Positions 46,539 to 54,425 of a DNA stretch of 64,000 bases are shown here, in pieces. A program made the position numbers and the translations under genes. Numbering within the stretch: position 1 is the first letter of the stretch; each line of letters opens with the position of its first letter. The notes below the pieces were generated by a model. The model made no database searches. It saw only the letters and a program-made list of their open reading frames with translations, and was not told the DNA's origin. The DNA lies in NCBI GenBank assembly GCA_004762125.1, contig SIHQ01000007.1, positions 62,001-126,000 on the forward strand. Direction: 5' to 3'. Source of the DNA: Oceanospirillales bacterium. Its GTDB lineage: Bacteria > Pseudomonadota > Gammaproteobacteria > Pseudomonadales > Endozoicomonadaceae.

Positions 46539-47234
46539 ATGTATACAGCAACAGCAAATTCTCCATTTGGAATATCTTTTACCCAAAAAGATGAAGATTT
46601 TTTGGCTCACTACGATCGACTAGCGGAAACTATTGCAGATCTCATCGGTCCTCATTGTGAAGTCGTTATTCACTCTTTTAAGAGCCTTGAAAACTCAGTA
46701 GTAAAAATTGTGAATGGTCACCATACAGGTCGCCAGATTGGCGCACCTATTACCGATATTGGTCTTAAAGTTTTCAGGCAGTTTGATGAAACAGGTGTTA
46801 TGACACCGAAGAGCTACTTCACCAAAAGTAAGGATGGCTCTCTTTTAAAATCCACAAGCTGTATTTTAACGGGCGACAATAACAATGCCATAGGAATGTT
46901 TTGTGTCAATATCAATTTGTCACATCCCTTTCCGGAAATCATGAAGACACTGATGCCCGGTCCGATGGAACTGATCAACCTGAAATCTTGTGAAAATTTT
47001 AGTAGCTCATCGTCTGACATTATCGAGCAAGCTTTGAACAGTGCTATTCTTGATGTCGATAATAATGACAAAATAAGTGCTAAAGGTCGTAAAAAGGCCA
47101 TTACCAAAATTCTGTTTGATAGTGGTATTTTCGAATTCAAAGAAGCGACAGTTATCGTTGCCGATCATCTTCACATTACCCGGCACGCTATATACAAGTA
47201 CATTCGTGAGTTTAAATCCCAACAACAGTCTTGA
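46539..47234 (+). CDS. YheO/DauR-like transcriptional regulator
   Basis: 231 aa. N-terminal YheO-type PAS domain (CEVVIHSFKSLENSVVKIVNGHHTGR, about residues 36-61, and GMFCVNINL) and a C-terminal helix-turn-helix of the DauR kind (about residues 175-225, ending HLHITRHAIYKYIREF). Members of the family control D-arginine, amino-acid and sulfur-amine catabolism. Divergent from the M24-BCCT-M20 genes and followed 55 nt on by ridA and dpaL, so it most likely controls both arms of the island in response to the substrate. Confidence 0.82.
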   Translation: MYTATANSPFGISFTQKDEDFLAHYDRLAETIADLIGPHCEVVIHSFKSLENSVVKIVNGHHTGRQIGAPITDIGLKVFRQFDETGVMTPKSYFTKSKDGSLLKSTSCILTGDNNNAIGMFCVNINLSHPFPEIMKTLMPGPMELINLKSCENFSSSSSDIIEQALNSAILDVDNNDKISAKGRKKAITKILFDSGIFEFKEATVIVADHLHITRHAIYKYIREFKSQQQS

Positions 47235-47288
47235 ATACGTAATTATCTTTTTCTGTCAAAAACGAAATTCATTTTTAAAGGTAGTATC

Positions 47289-47672
47289 ATGAAAACACTT
47301 ATACACACTGATCTCGCTCCTGCTGCTATCGGACCTTATGCACAGGGTGTAGCCTTTCAGAACCTGACGTTCACTTCCGGCCAGCTTCCTCTGGATCCGA
47401 AAACCATGGCGTTTGTCGAAGGTGGTATCAAGGAGCAGACTTACCAATCTTTGATGAATCTGAAAGCTGTTCTGGAAGAGGGTGGTGCAACCATTGACTC
47501 TGTGATCAAGACCACTTGTTTTCTCTCTGATATGGCAAACTTTGCTGCCTTTAATGAGGTTTACACTGAAGTCTTTGGTACTGAAAACCCACCGTCACGC
47601 TCTTGTATCGAAGCTGCACGTTTACCTAAAGATGCTTTGGTAGAAGTTGAGGCGATAGCATTCATTAACTGA
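47289..47672 (+). CDS. ridA: RidA-family enamine/imine deaminase
   Basis: 127 aa, full length. Conserved DLAPAAIGPYAQGV, FTSGQLPLDP, the arginine/cysteine region CFLSDM and the C-terminal PPSRSCIEAARLPKDALVEVEAIA are intact. RidA hydrolyses reactive 2-aminoacrylate released by PLP-dependent lyases. It lies directly upstream of diaminopropionate ammonia-lyase, an aminoacrylate producer, so its job here is to finish or protect that reaction. Confidence 0.93.
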   Translation: MKTLIHTDLAPAAIGPYAQGVAFQNLTFTSGQLPLDPKTMAFVEGGIKEQTYQSLMNLKAVLEEGGATIDSVIKTTCFLSDMANFAAFNEVYTEVFGTENPPSRSCIEAARLPKDALVEVEAIAFIN

Positions 47673-47757
47673 ATTTTATTCACATGTGATACCGATAAAA
47701 CAAAGGCCAGTTGAACTGGTCTTTGCCTGCAATACACTCTTTATCAAGTGATTGATC

Positions 47758-48933
47758 ATGCTTAAATCGTCCAAGAACCGTTTCTACACTGGTGAAAAAA
47801 GTGACACCTTTACCAGTGAATCAGCCAAAATAGCACGCAGTTTCCATCAACAGATCGAAGGTTATAAGCCTACACCTCTTGTCTCTCTCCCTGCTCTGGC
47901 AGAAAAGTTGGGCGTAAAGTCCATTCAGGTAAAAGATGAGTCTCACCGCTTCGGGTTGAACGCATTTAAAGTACTTGGTGGCTCTTATGCCTTAGGCCGT
48001 TTGTTGGCAGAACACCTAAAGATTGATATTACCGAAGTTGACTTAAAAACCATTTCGTCAAAACTGGATGCACCTCTGGTTTTCATAACAGCCACTGCCG
48101 GTAATCATGGCACTGGTGTTGCTTGGGCGGCTCGAGAGATGGGGCAGTCTGCGGTTGTTTATATGCCAAAGGGTTCTCCGCAGGCCAGCGTGAATCGTAT
48201 TCGGGGTCTCGGTGCAGAGTGTATCGTTACTGACATCAATTATGACGACACTGTACGTTTGGCCAATAAAACGGCTAACGAAAATGGCTGGATGTTAGTA
48301 CAGGACACAGCTTGGGATGGTTACGAAAAAGTCCCAACCTGGATTTCCCAAGGCTACACAACCATGGCTGCTGAAGCTATGGATCAGCTTGAAGAGCAAC
48401 CTACTCATGTCATGTTGCAGGCAGGTGTTGGTGCTATGGCTGGGGGCATTCTGGGTTATCTAGTTGATGAGTTGGGGTCTGAAAATTTCAAGACGATCAT
48501 TACCGAGCCTAGTGCCGCTGACTGCCTGTACCATTCCAGTATCAGCAGTGCTGGCAACATCGTCAACATTGAAGGAAACCTAAGTTCTATCATGGCTGGT
48601 TTAGCTTGTGGTGAACCAAATCCCCTAACCTGGCCTATTTTACGTGACTGCAGTGATGAATTTGTTTCTGTTGCAGACAATGTTGCAGCAACGGGTATGC
48701 GTATCCTGGGCAACCCTCTGCAAGGAGATCCTAAAGTTATCAGCGGTGAATCTGGCGCTATCAATATGGGGGTTTTATATATGATGGCAACACACCCTGA
48801 AGGTAAAGCGCTGGCAGAATCTGTTGGTCTTGATGAAAGCTCGGTCGTACTGATTTTCAGCACTGAAGGTGATACTAATCCGGATCGCTATCGACAGGTA
48901 GTTTGGGAAGGTTCGTTAGCTCTGGATAACTGA
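47758..48933 (+). CDS. dpaL: 2,3-Diaminopropionate ammonia-lyase
   Basis: 391 aa PLP enzyme of fold II that converts 2,3-diaminopropionate to pyruvate and two ammonia. The PLP lysine is in RFGLNAFKVLGGSYALG (about residue 70), the glycine loop is TAGNHGTGVAWAAREMGQ, and the domain continues in the YgeX-type form (VLIFSTEGDTNPDRYR). ATG 47758 is chosen over a TTG two codons earlier. RidA is just upstream. The enzyme marks the island as a route that yields a diamino acid. Confidence 0.92.
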   Translation: MLKSSKNRFYTGEKSDTFTSESAKIARSFHQQIEGYKPTPLVSLPALAEKLGVKSIQVKDESHRFGLNAFKVLGGSYALGRLLAEHLKIDITEVDLKTISSKLDAPLVFITATAGNHGTGVAWAAREMGQSAVVYMPKGSPQASVNRIRGLGAECIVTDINYDDTVRLANKTANENGWMLVQDTAWDGYEKVPTWISQGYTTMAAEAMDQLEEQPTHVMLQAGVGAMAGGILGYLVDELGSENFKTIITEPSAADCLYHSSISSAGNIVNIEGNLSSIMAGLACGEPNPLTWPILRDCSDEFVSVADNVAATGMRILGNPLQGDPKVISGESGAINMGVLYMMATHPEGKALAESVGLDESSVVLIFSTEGDTNPDRYRQVVWEGSLALDN

Positions 48934-48978
48934 TTTGATATTTTAGTCAATGGGGAACATTGAGTGTGCACAAATAAG

Positions 48979-49005
48979 CCCGCCCCGTTGGGGTGGGTAG
49001 TTATT
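48979..49005 (+). terminator. GC-rich hairpin after dpaL
   Basis: CCCGCCCC (48979-48986) pairs with GGGGTGGG (48990-48997, one G-U); loop GTT; tail TAGTTATTT is only partly T-rich. Confidence 0.6.
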
Positions 49006-49179
49006 TAAATTCAGATTGTTTTCTTCAAAAAAATTCAAGAAAAGAACTAGCACAAATAAGATAAAACTCTGTCAATTACCCTCTCCTATATTACTTATGA
49101 CACGTCTACTTACCTGTTAATAAACTGAACATACACTATGTTTAATATAAGATTTTATAGTGAAATGCGGTTCTTCATA

Positions 49180-51069
49180 ATGGTCAATAGATACAGATTT
49201 AAGATTTATCTATCACTTTTAATTTTTAACATATCTCTATCGCATTTTGCCACTGCAGTACCAACAGGATCAGGTTTGAGTTCAGAAACACCATCAACCG
49301 GATCGGATTTTAGTTCAGAAGCACCATCAACCGGATCGGATTTTAGTTCAGAAGCACCATCAACTGGATCAGATTTTGGTTCAGAAACACCACCACCTTT
49401 ATGTATTAATAATAATATCGATCTACAGTTACGCTGCTTAATTAACCGGCACAGTTTGACCGGTGATCCCAGTGCAGGAAGACATCTACCTGATATTACA
49501 GAAAGCCCACTGGCCCAACTAGGCCGGAAACTTTTCTTCAGTACGGACCTTGGCGGAAATAATGATGCCGCCTGTGTCACTTGCCACCACCCTTTGTTGG
49601 GAGGGGCTGATGCACTGCATCTGTCTATTGGCGCTGAAATTGAAACGCCTTCATTGCTCGGACCAGGGAGAACCTTGTTAAGTAATTCAACATTCGTTCT
49701 AAGGAATTCAGAAGGAAAAATCATAGACCTTGGACCCACAGAGCCTCGTAATGCGCCTACTACCTTCAATGTTGGGTTCCTTGATTCAGGGTTATTCTGG
49801 GACAGTCGTATTGAGAGTAATGGAAAAACACCTCTAGTAAATGGTGCCGATGGTTCCGGTATTTCTACACCAGACGGTCTTGCTGCTCCCAGCGGCAATG
49901 TGAACGGCAGCAACCTTCCCGCGCTGCAAGCACAGTTTCCCGTTACCTCATCTGTCGAGATGAAAGGCGCGGCCTTTGAAAATATCGATATGTTTGGTGG
50001 GCTTAACACTACAGCCAGAAATGCCGCTAGAAGTGCGCTTGTTGTAAGAATGAAAAGTACATCAAGCCCAACCAGCGAAACGACTCGGACGACTACCTGG
50101 CCAGAACTTTTTGAGGGTGCAGGCTTGTCTGCTGATTTTACTTTCACTGATATAGGTAATGCTATTGGTGAGTTCGAGCGTTCTCAAGTTTTGATAGATT
50201 CTCCATGGAAAAACTATGTAAAAGATGAAGAACTACTAGAACTCTCTCATAACGCAAAATGGGGGGCTATTCTGTTCTTAACCCCCTTTGATGAAAATGT
50301 TAGCGCTAACCAAAAAGGGTTTGGGTGTGTTAGCTGTCATTCTGGTGACAACTTCACTGATGAAAAATTTCATGCTATTGCCATACCCCAAATAGGTCGT
50401 GGGGGAGGCAGAGACAAACGACCGGATGAACCAATTTCAGCCAGTACTGGCGATAAAAACGACACCGGTCGTTATTTTGTATCAGGTTTAGAAGCTGACA
50501 AGTTTGCATTCAGAACACCGCCTCTACTCAATGTAGAATTAACCGCACCCTACGGGCATTCGGGTGCATACAGTACTCTTGAGGGTATTGTTGAACATTA
50601 TAGCGATCCAAAGAAAGCCATAGATACTTATGACTTCTCTCAATTGCTGGATATCCCGGAAGTGCAGACTGAAAGAATGAAAGAAAACACGATCATTCAA
50701 CTTCAGAGCTTATCTGGCTTGCTGAAACCGGTGGATGATCCGTTAAATATGACCGCTCTGGAAATTCAGCAAGTAACAGCCTTTCTGAAATCGCTAACCA
50801 GCGATTGCGCTAAAACTGTTGCCTGCTTGAGCCGCTGGATACCAGAGGACTCCGAGACATTTCCTAGCAAGCTAGTGGCTCACGATCAACACGGAGATAA
50901 AAGCTTCAGCAGACATCTTTCTCAATTTAACAAGTCTGATTCAAATGCATCCACCATTGCTGCTGTGGTAACTGTTAGTTCTGTAACCGCCATGGTTGTT
51001 GTTGCTGTTGTTGTGGTTACTGCTGTCTTCATAGCTCGTCACAAAAAAAACCATTACGATATAAAATAG
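49180..51069 (+). CDS. Di-heme cytochrome c peroxidase/MauG-family protein with N-terminal repeats and C-terminal anchor
   Basis: 629 aa from ATG 49180. A signal peptide ends near SHFATA. Residues about 28-70 are an 11-residue tandem repeat (PSTGSDFSSEA) in nearly four copies, a low-complexity linker. The di-heme CCP domain follows, with CVTCHH and, about 250 residues on, CVSCHS. A peroxidase-family feature, FRTPPLLNVELTAPYGHSG, is near the end. A hydrophobic C-terminal helix (VVTVSSVTAMVVVAVVVVTA) and a basic tail (RHKKNH) suggest anchoring in the inner membrane. Family members reduce H2O2 or oxidise protein-bound substrates. The long domain (about 500 aa) and the anchor are unusual. Confidence 0.8.
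   Translation: MVNRYRFKIYLSLLIFNISLSHFATAVPTGSGLSSETPSTGSDFSSEAPSTGSDFSSEAPSTGSDFGSETPPPLCINNNIDLQLRCLINRHSLTGDPSAGRHLPDITESPLAQLGRKLFFSTDLGGNNDAACVTCHHPLLGGADALHLSIGAEIETPSLLGPGRTLLSNSTFVLRNSEGKIIDLGPTEPRNAPTTFNVGFLDSGLFWDSRIESNGKTPLVNGADGSGISTPDGLAAPSGNVNGSNLPALQAQFPVTSSVEMKGAAFENIDMFGGLNTTARNAARSALVVRMKSTSSPTSETTRTTTWPELFEGAGLSADFTFTDIGNAIGEFERSQVLIDSPWKNYVKDEELLELSHNAKWGAILFLTPFDENVSANQKGFGCVSCHSGDNFTDEKFHAIAIPQIGRGGGRDKRPDEPISASTGDKNDTGRYFVSGLEADKFAFRTPPLLNVELTAPYGHSGAYSTLEGIVEHYSDPKKAIDTYDFSQLLDIPEVQTERMKENTIIQLQSLSGLLKPVDDPLNMTALEIQQVTAFLKSLTSDCAKTVACLSRWIPEDSETFPSKLVAHDQHGDKSFSRHLSQFNKSDSNASTIAAVVTVSSVTAMVVVAVVVVTAVFIARHKKNHYDIK
49261..49389 (+). repeat. 33-bp tandem repeat in the peroxidase-like gene
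   Basis: Three near-identical 33-bp units (49291-49323, 49324-49356, 49357-49389), plus an incomplete earlier one (49261-49290) lacking one codon, encode PSTGSDFSSEA variants. Units two and three are identical at DNA level, so the array is recent and probably variable in length between strains. Confidence 0.9.
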
Positions 51070-51654
51070 ATAAGGAAAACCTCTTACGGCTTGAGAGGCA
51101 CAGCGTCTCCCCTTGCTATATCAACTTCCAGTGTGTTGGGTGTCAGAGTTTACTGAGAACAGAATAGATCATATAAAAATCTGTGCAGGTGTTTTAAATG
51201 CCAATGATTAGAGTTGGTGTAATAAAGGAAATACGGGAAAAGAAAAAAGATCTGATATCTGAGGGGAAGGAGGAGGGTAGATATCAGACCTTACAAAATC
51301 TAACCAGAAATATAGTCAGAGAGTAATTAACCGGGGTCTATATTACTGTCTATCGAAATATTTAGTATTAGTAGTTAACAGTTTAATTATACGTAGTCTG
51401 ACGGATATTACCGTCTCTTGCTGTATGTACAAACAAAAAACCACTATTCGTAGTTCATGGAATTTCCAAGATTTTAGTGGATCTATTCGGTTTATTTAAT
51501 AATGTTCATGACAGCTGATCGTATCTGTTTATTGATGTTGTGATGTTTTTACCTACAAATGCCTCGTTTCGCTCAGCGTAGCTTTTGCAGGCATACCTGT
51601 AAATTCATGATTCAGGGTAGACTACGGCTGAACACCAGTGATGGAACAAAAGAT
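51070..51654. other. Intergenic region with hairpin of purine-rich loop
   Basis: 585 bp without a convincing gene. It contains the inverted repeat TCTGATATCT (51251-51260)/AGATATCAGA (51279-51288) around an 18-nt purine loop (GAGGGGAAGGAGGAGGGT). The rest, AT-rich, presumably holds the promoter of the nadD-like gene. The frame from 51559 that precedes ATG 51655 is not convincing as coding. Confidence 0.55.
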
Positions 51655-52218
51655 ATGAAGTCCGAAAGAATCGGCATTTTTGGTTCTGCGTTTAATCCCC
51701 CTACCCTCGGCCATCTGGATGTCATTCAGCAGGCTGCCACGCAGTTTGATCGGATACTGTTGATTCCCAGTGCAGCACACGCCTTTGCAAAGGATATGGA
51801 GCCTTTTCAACACCGATTGGACATGGTGGAGCGGTTTGTAGGTGAAGCCGTTGTGGCTGAATGCCAACTGGAAGTCAGTGGAGCAGAAGCAGAGCTGTTA
51901 AGCGCTTGTCCCGGCAAACCTGTTTATACCTATGATCTGCTTTGCCATCTTGAATCTCTGTATCCGAAAGCCGGGCTGGGTTTCATTCGTGGGCCGGATA
52001 ACGCTGCTCCGAAAACATGGAGCCGCTTTTACAAAGCCTCTGAAATCGAAAGCCGCTGGCACCTATTCACAGCCGATGAACGTCTTAATGTGAGAAGCAC
52101 AAAAGTTAGAGAGCTTGTGGCAGAGGGCACTTCGAGCAACGAAGAAGTCATCAAGCCTCTTTTGTTTTCTTCTGTGTATCGGTACATTCTTGATAATGGC
52201 CTCTATCAGCAGGCATGA
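51655..52218 (+). CDS. Nicotinate-nucleotide adenylyltransferase-like protein
   Basis: 187 aa from ATG 51655. Nucleotidyltransferase fold: GIFGSAFNPPTLGHLDVI near the N-terminus (the T/HxGH motif is TLGH), KxxxF-type substrate region, and the late (R/I)SSTxxR motif as VRSTKVREL. It is shorter than a typical NadD (about 213 aa) and lacks parts of the middle. It probably adenylates nicotinate or nicotinamide mononucleotide; with the adjacent ADP-ribose pyrophosphatase it would make a nucleotide/NAD salvage pair. Another NMNAT-like specificity is possible. Confidence 0.75.
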   Translation: MKSERIGIFGSAFNPPTLGHLDVIQQAATQFDRILLIPSAAHAFAKDMEPFQHRLDMVERFVGEAVVAECQLEVSGAEAELLSACPGKPVYTYDLLCHLESLYPKAGLGFIRGPDNAAPKTWSRFYKASEIESRWHLFTADERLNVRSTKVRELVAEGTSSNEEVIKPLLFSSVYRYILDNGLYQQA

Positions 52219-52262
52219 TTGATCAGTAGTTCCGGTGAAACAAACACCAGTCAGGGTATGTT

Positions 52263-52886
52263 ATGAAATTGTCCGGTCTTGGTTTTAAAGATGTCTACAT
52301 CGAAAAAAAAGAAACAGCTTTTTCCGGCTTTTTGAAGTTGTGTCGATACCATCTTCATCATGGATTGTTTGAAGGCGGGCTGAGCAAGACCCTGACCAGA
52401 GAAGTTGTGTTAAGAGTGCCATCAGTGGGTGTTCTGTTGTTTGACCCTGTTCGGGATGAAGTGGTACTGGTTGAGCAGTTTCGCGTAGGCCCTATGGCTG
52501 CCGAAGACGATCCCTGGTTGCTGGAAGTCGTTGCTGGTATTTCCGAGCCGGGTGAGTCACTGGAAACCGTTGCGTTGAGAGAAGTTGAGGAAGAAGCCAG
52601 TTGTCAGGTTGATAAGCTGTTGCCCATTTCCAACGTATATCTGAGCCCAGGCGGTAGTAGTGAAAAAATGATGCTTTACTGCGGTATTACTGATTCAACA
52701 GAAGCAGGCGGAGTCCATGGATTGGAAGAGGAAGGCGAAGATATCAGAGTGCATGTGTTTTCTGCATCGGAAGCCTTTCAAATGATAGATGATGGACGTA
52801 TAGCCAATGCCCCGGCAGTTATTGCTTTGCAGTGGCTCAGGCTAAACCATCAGAAGCTCAGGGGAGAGCAAGGGAAAGATGCCTAG
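52263..52886 (+). CDS. nudF: ADP-ribose pyrophosphatase (Nudix)
   Basis: 207 aa. The Nudix box G-x5-E-x7-REVxEE is GISEPGESLETVALREVEEEA (about residues 93-113), with the last Gly of the box replaced by Ser. N-terminal beta strands and FEGGLSKTLTREVVLRV are as in NudF. Hydrolyses ADP-ribose to AMP and ribose 5-phosphate. Its end overlaps the next gene by 8 nt. Confidence 0.9.
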   Translation: MKLSGLGFKDVYIEKKETAFSGFLKLCRYHLHHGLFEGGLSKTLTREVVLRVPSVGVLLFDPVRDEVVLVEQFRVGPMAAEDDPWLLEVVAGISEPGESLETVALREVEEEASCQVDKLLPISNVYLSPGGSSEKMMLYCGITDSTEAGGVHGLEEEGEDIRVHVFSASEAFQMIDDGRIANAPAVIALQWLRLNHQKLRGEQGKDA

Positions 52887-53469
52887 AAAAATAATTCTCA
52901 GTATATTTGCCATATTACTGTTGTCGGGTTGTCAGCAATTTGGAATCGACAGTATTGGTAATATCGGTAAAAACAGTCAAGGTAGCCTCTCAGGTAAAGC
53001 AGCTTCTGCCGGGCTTTACAGGGAAGGTTTACCGGGTACCGCTGGCTGGGGCGTTCTGCCCTTTATTAATCGCAGTGAAGCGACAGGAGTGACCATACAG
53101 GTCGAAAGAATCCTGATGGTTCAGCTACCTTCAAAAGGTGTCACGCAAGCAAGGTTGTATCCTGAGTCAGAAGTAACGACGGCTTCTCAGCGTTTGGCTG
53201 ATGCTCATCGACTCCAAAATGGTAAACAATGGGCAAGGCTTAACGAAATCAGTTTTTCGATCACAGGTGAAATTGATCAGTGGTTTTACAACGATGCTGG
53301 CAAGCCTGTGGTGACTCTTAGTATTACTGTAACTGATATCCGTAATGGAGAAGTAATCTGGAGTACCAGAGGAACCGGTGAAGGTAAGCAGGGAGATGAC
53401 TTGTTTGATGCCTGTCGGACGTTGCTTTCTGATTTGCTGGATTCGCTGCCTGTTAATGGTCAGATTTGA
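52879..53469 (+). CDS. Putative lipoprotein with LpoB/CsgG-like domain
   Basis: 196 aa. Lipoprotein signal MPRKIILSIFAILLLSGCQQ, Cys18. The mature protein has GWGVLPFINRSEATGVTIQ, reminiscent of the CsgG/LpoB-type nucleotide-fold domain that appears in outer-membrane partner proteins (VLPFxN). A role as activator or periplasmic helper cannot be stated. Starts inside the last codons of nudF, so coupled to it. Confidence 0.7.
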   Translation: MPRKIILSIFAILLLSGCQQFGIDSIGNIGKNSQGSLSGKAASAGLYREGLPGTAGWGVLPFINRSEATGVTIQVERILMVQLPSKGVTQARLYPESEVTTASQRLADAHRLQNGKQWARLNEISFSITGEIDQWFYNDAGKPVVTLSITVTDIRNGEVIWSTRGTGEGKQGDDLFDACRTLLSDLLDSLPVNGQI

Positions 53470-53514
53470 TTGGACTCACTGGTAGACGATGCAGTTTTTC
53501 AAGAGTCTCTTGAT

Positions 53515-53717
53515 TAATTACGGATAACTGGAAGCCCCTTTTGCTGTTGATCAAGAGGCTGCTGTTTATGAGGTGGGCAGCAGTCTTCGGGTGTAAGGCA
53601 TCCAGAGCCTTTCCAACTAAATTTATCTGCGGCCATTACGGACGCAGGCAAGCAATTTGTTAGCTGCTCAGCGGCTTCAAGTTGTCGTGGTAAGTCATAA
53701 GGTCTTTGAATCGTCAT
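53515..53717 (-). CDS. Small cysteine-containing ORF coupled to def
   Basis: 66-67 aa, begins two bases after the def stop codon (TAA-A-ATG), so it could be translated by re-initiation. It has four cysteines, three clustered (GCLTPEDCCPP), and no known family. The longer frame from 53840 overlaps def antisense-like and is less likely. Real status uncertain. Confidence 0.35.
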
Positions 53718-53718
53718 T

Positions 53719-54330
53719 TTATCGATCAGAAGACAACTGCCCTCTCTCGGTGTTACGAGCATTTTCTGTCGGCCAGCTTTCAGCCCACTGTTCCTGATGC
53801 AAAATGGCTTCATGGGGAACGAGTAGGTTTTTGTCATCAATTCGCATGGGAAACAGATCGCCGTTCAGATGATCGTATTCGTGTTGCATCACTCGTGCAG
53901 GGAAACCTTCAAAATGCTCTTCTTTTCTCTGTCCGTGTTCGTCGTAACCAGCAAGAGTTATAGCTACTGGGCGCTCTACCCAGCCACGCATGCCCGGAAC
54001 AGACAAGCAGCCTTCCCAGGTCCAGTTGGTTTCTTCACTGACATTGATAATCTGAGGGTTAATCCAATAACAGAAGGGAATGTAAGGCGCTTTTGGGTAC
54101 CGGGCATGATTTTCTTTGGAGATTCCAACGCTCATCACCCTGACTTCCCAACCAATCTGTGGGGCTGCCAGACCTATACCAATAGAATCAAACTGACTTT
54201 GCTTCATTACCTTAAGGTTGTGTTGAAACTCATCAGAATGAATCTCATCAATAGTGACTTGGCGTTGGGATTGAAACAGTAAAGGATGCCCCATGATCAG
54301 GACATCCGGATTGTCTGGTAACTTTGCCAT
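53719..54330 (-). CDS. def: Peptide deformylase
   Basis: 203 aa metalloenzyme that removes the formyl group from nascent N-terminal Met. All three motifs are present: GIGLAAPQIG (about residues 51-60), WEGCLSVPGM (metal Cys) and MQHEYDHLNG (HExxH). Longer than the usual 170 aa because of an insertion between motifs 1 and 2 (KENHARYPKAPYIPFCYWIN). Isolated from fmt, so probably an additional deformylase. Confidence 0.92.
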   Translation of the reverse strand: MAKLPDNPDVLIMGHPLLFQSQRQVTIDEIHSDEFQHNLKVMKQSQFDSIGIGLAAPQIGWEVRVMSVGISKENHARYPKAPYIPFCYWINPQIINVSEETNWTWEGCLSVPGMRGWVERPVAITLAGYDEHGQRKEEHFEGFPARVMQHEYDHLNGDLFPMRIDDKNLLVPHEAILHQEQWAESWPTENARNTERGQLSSDR

Positions 54331-54425
54331 AGCAAGTGATTCCGGCTTATTTTTTATATGCCTTTATCATAGCAATGATTATCCCAGGAGCCTCTATCTG
54401 TAGCTGCTGGAAAATAGGTTACCTA

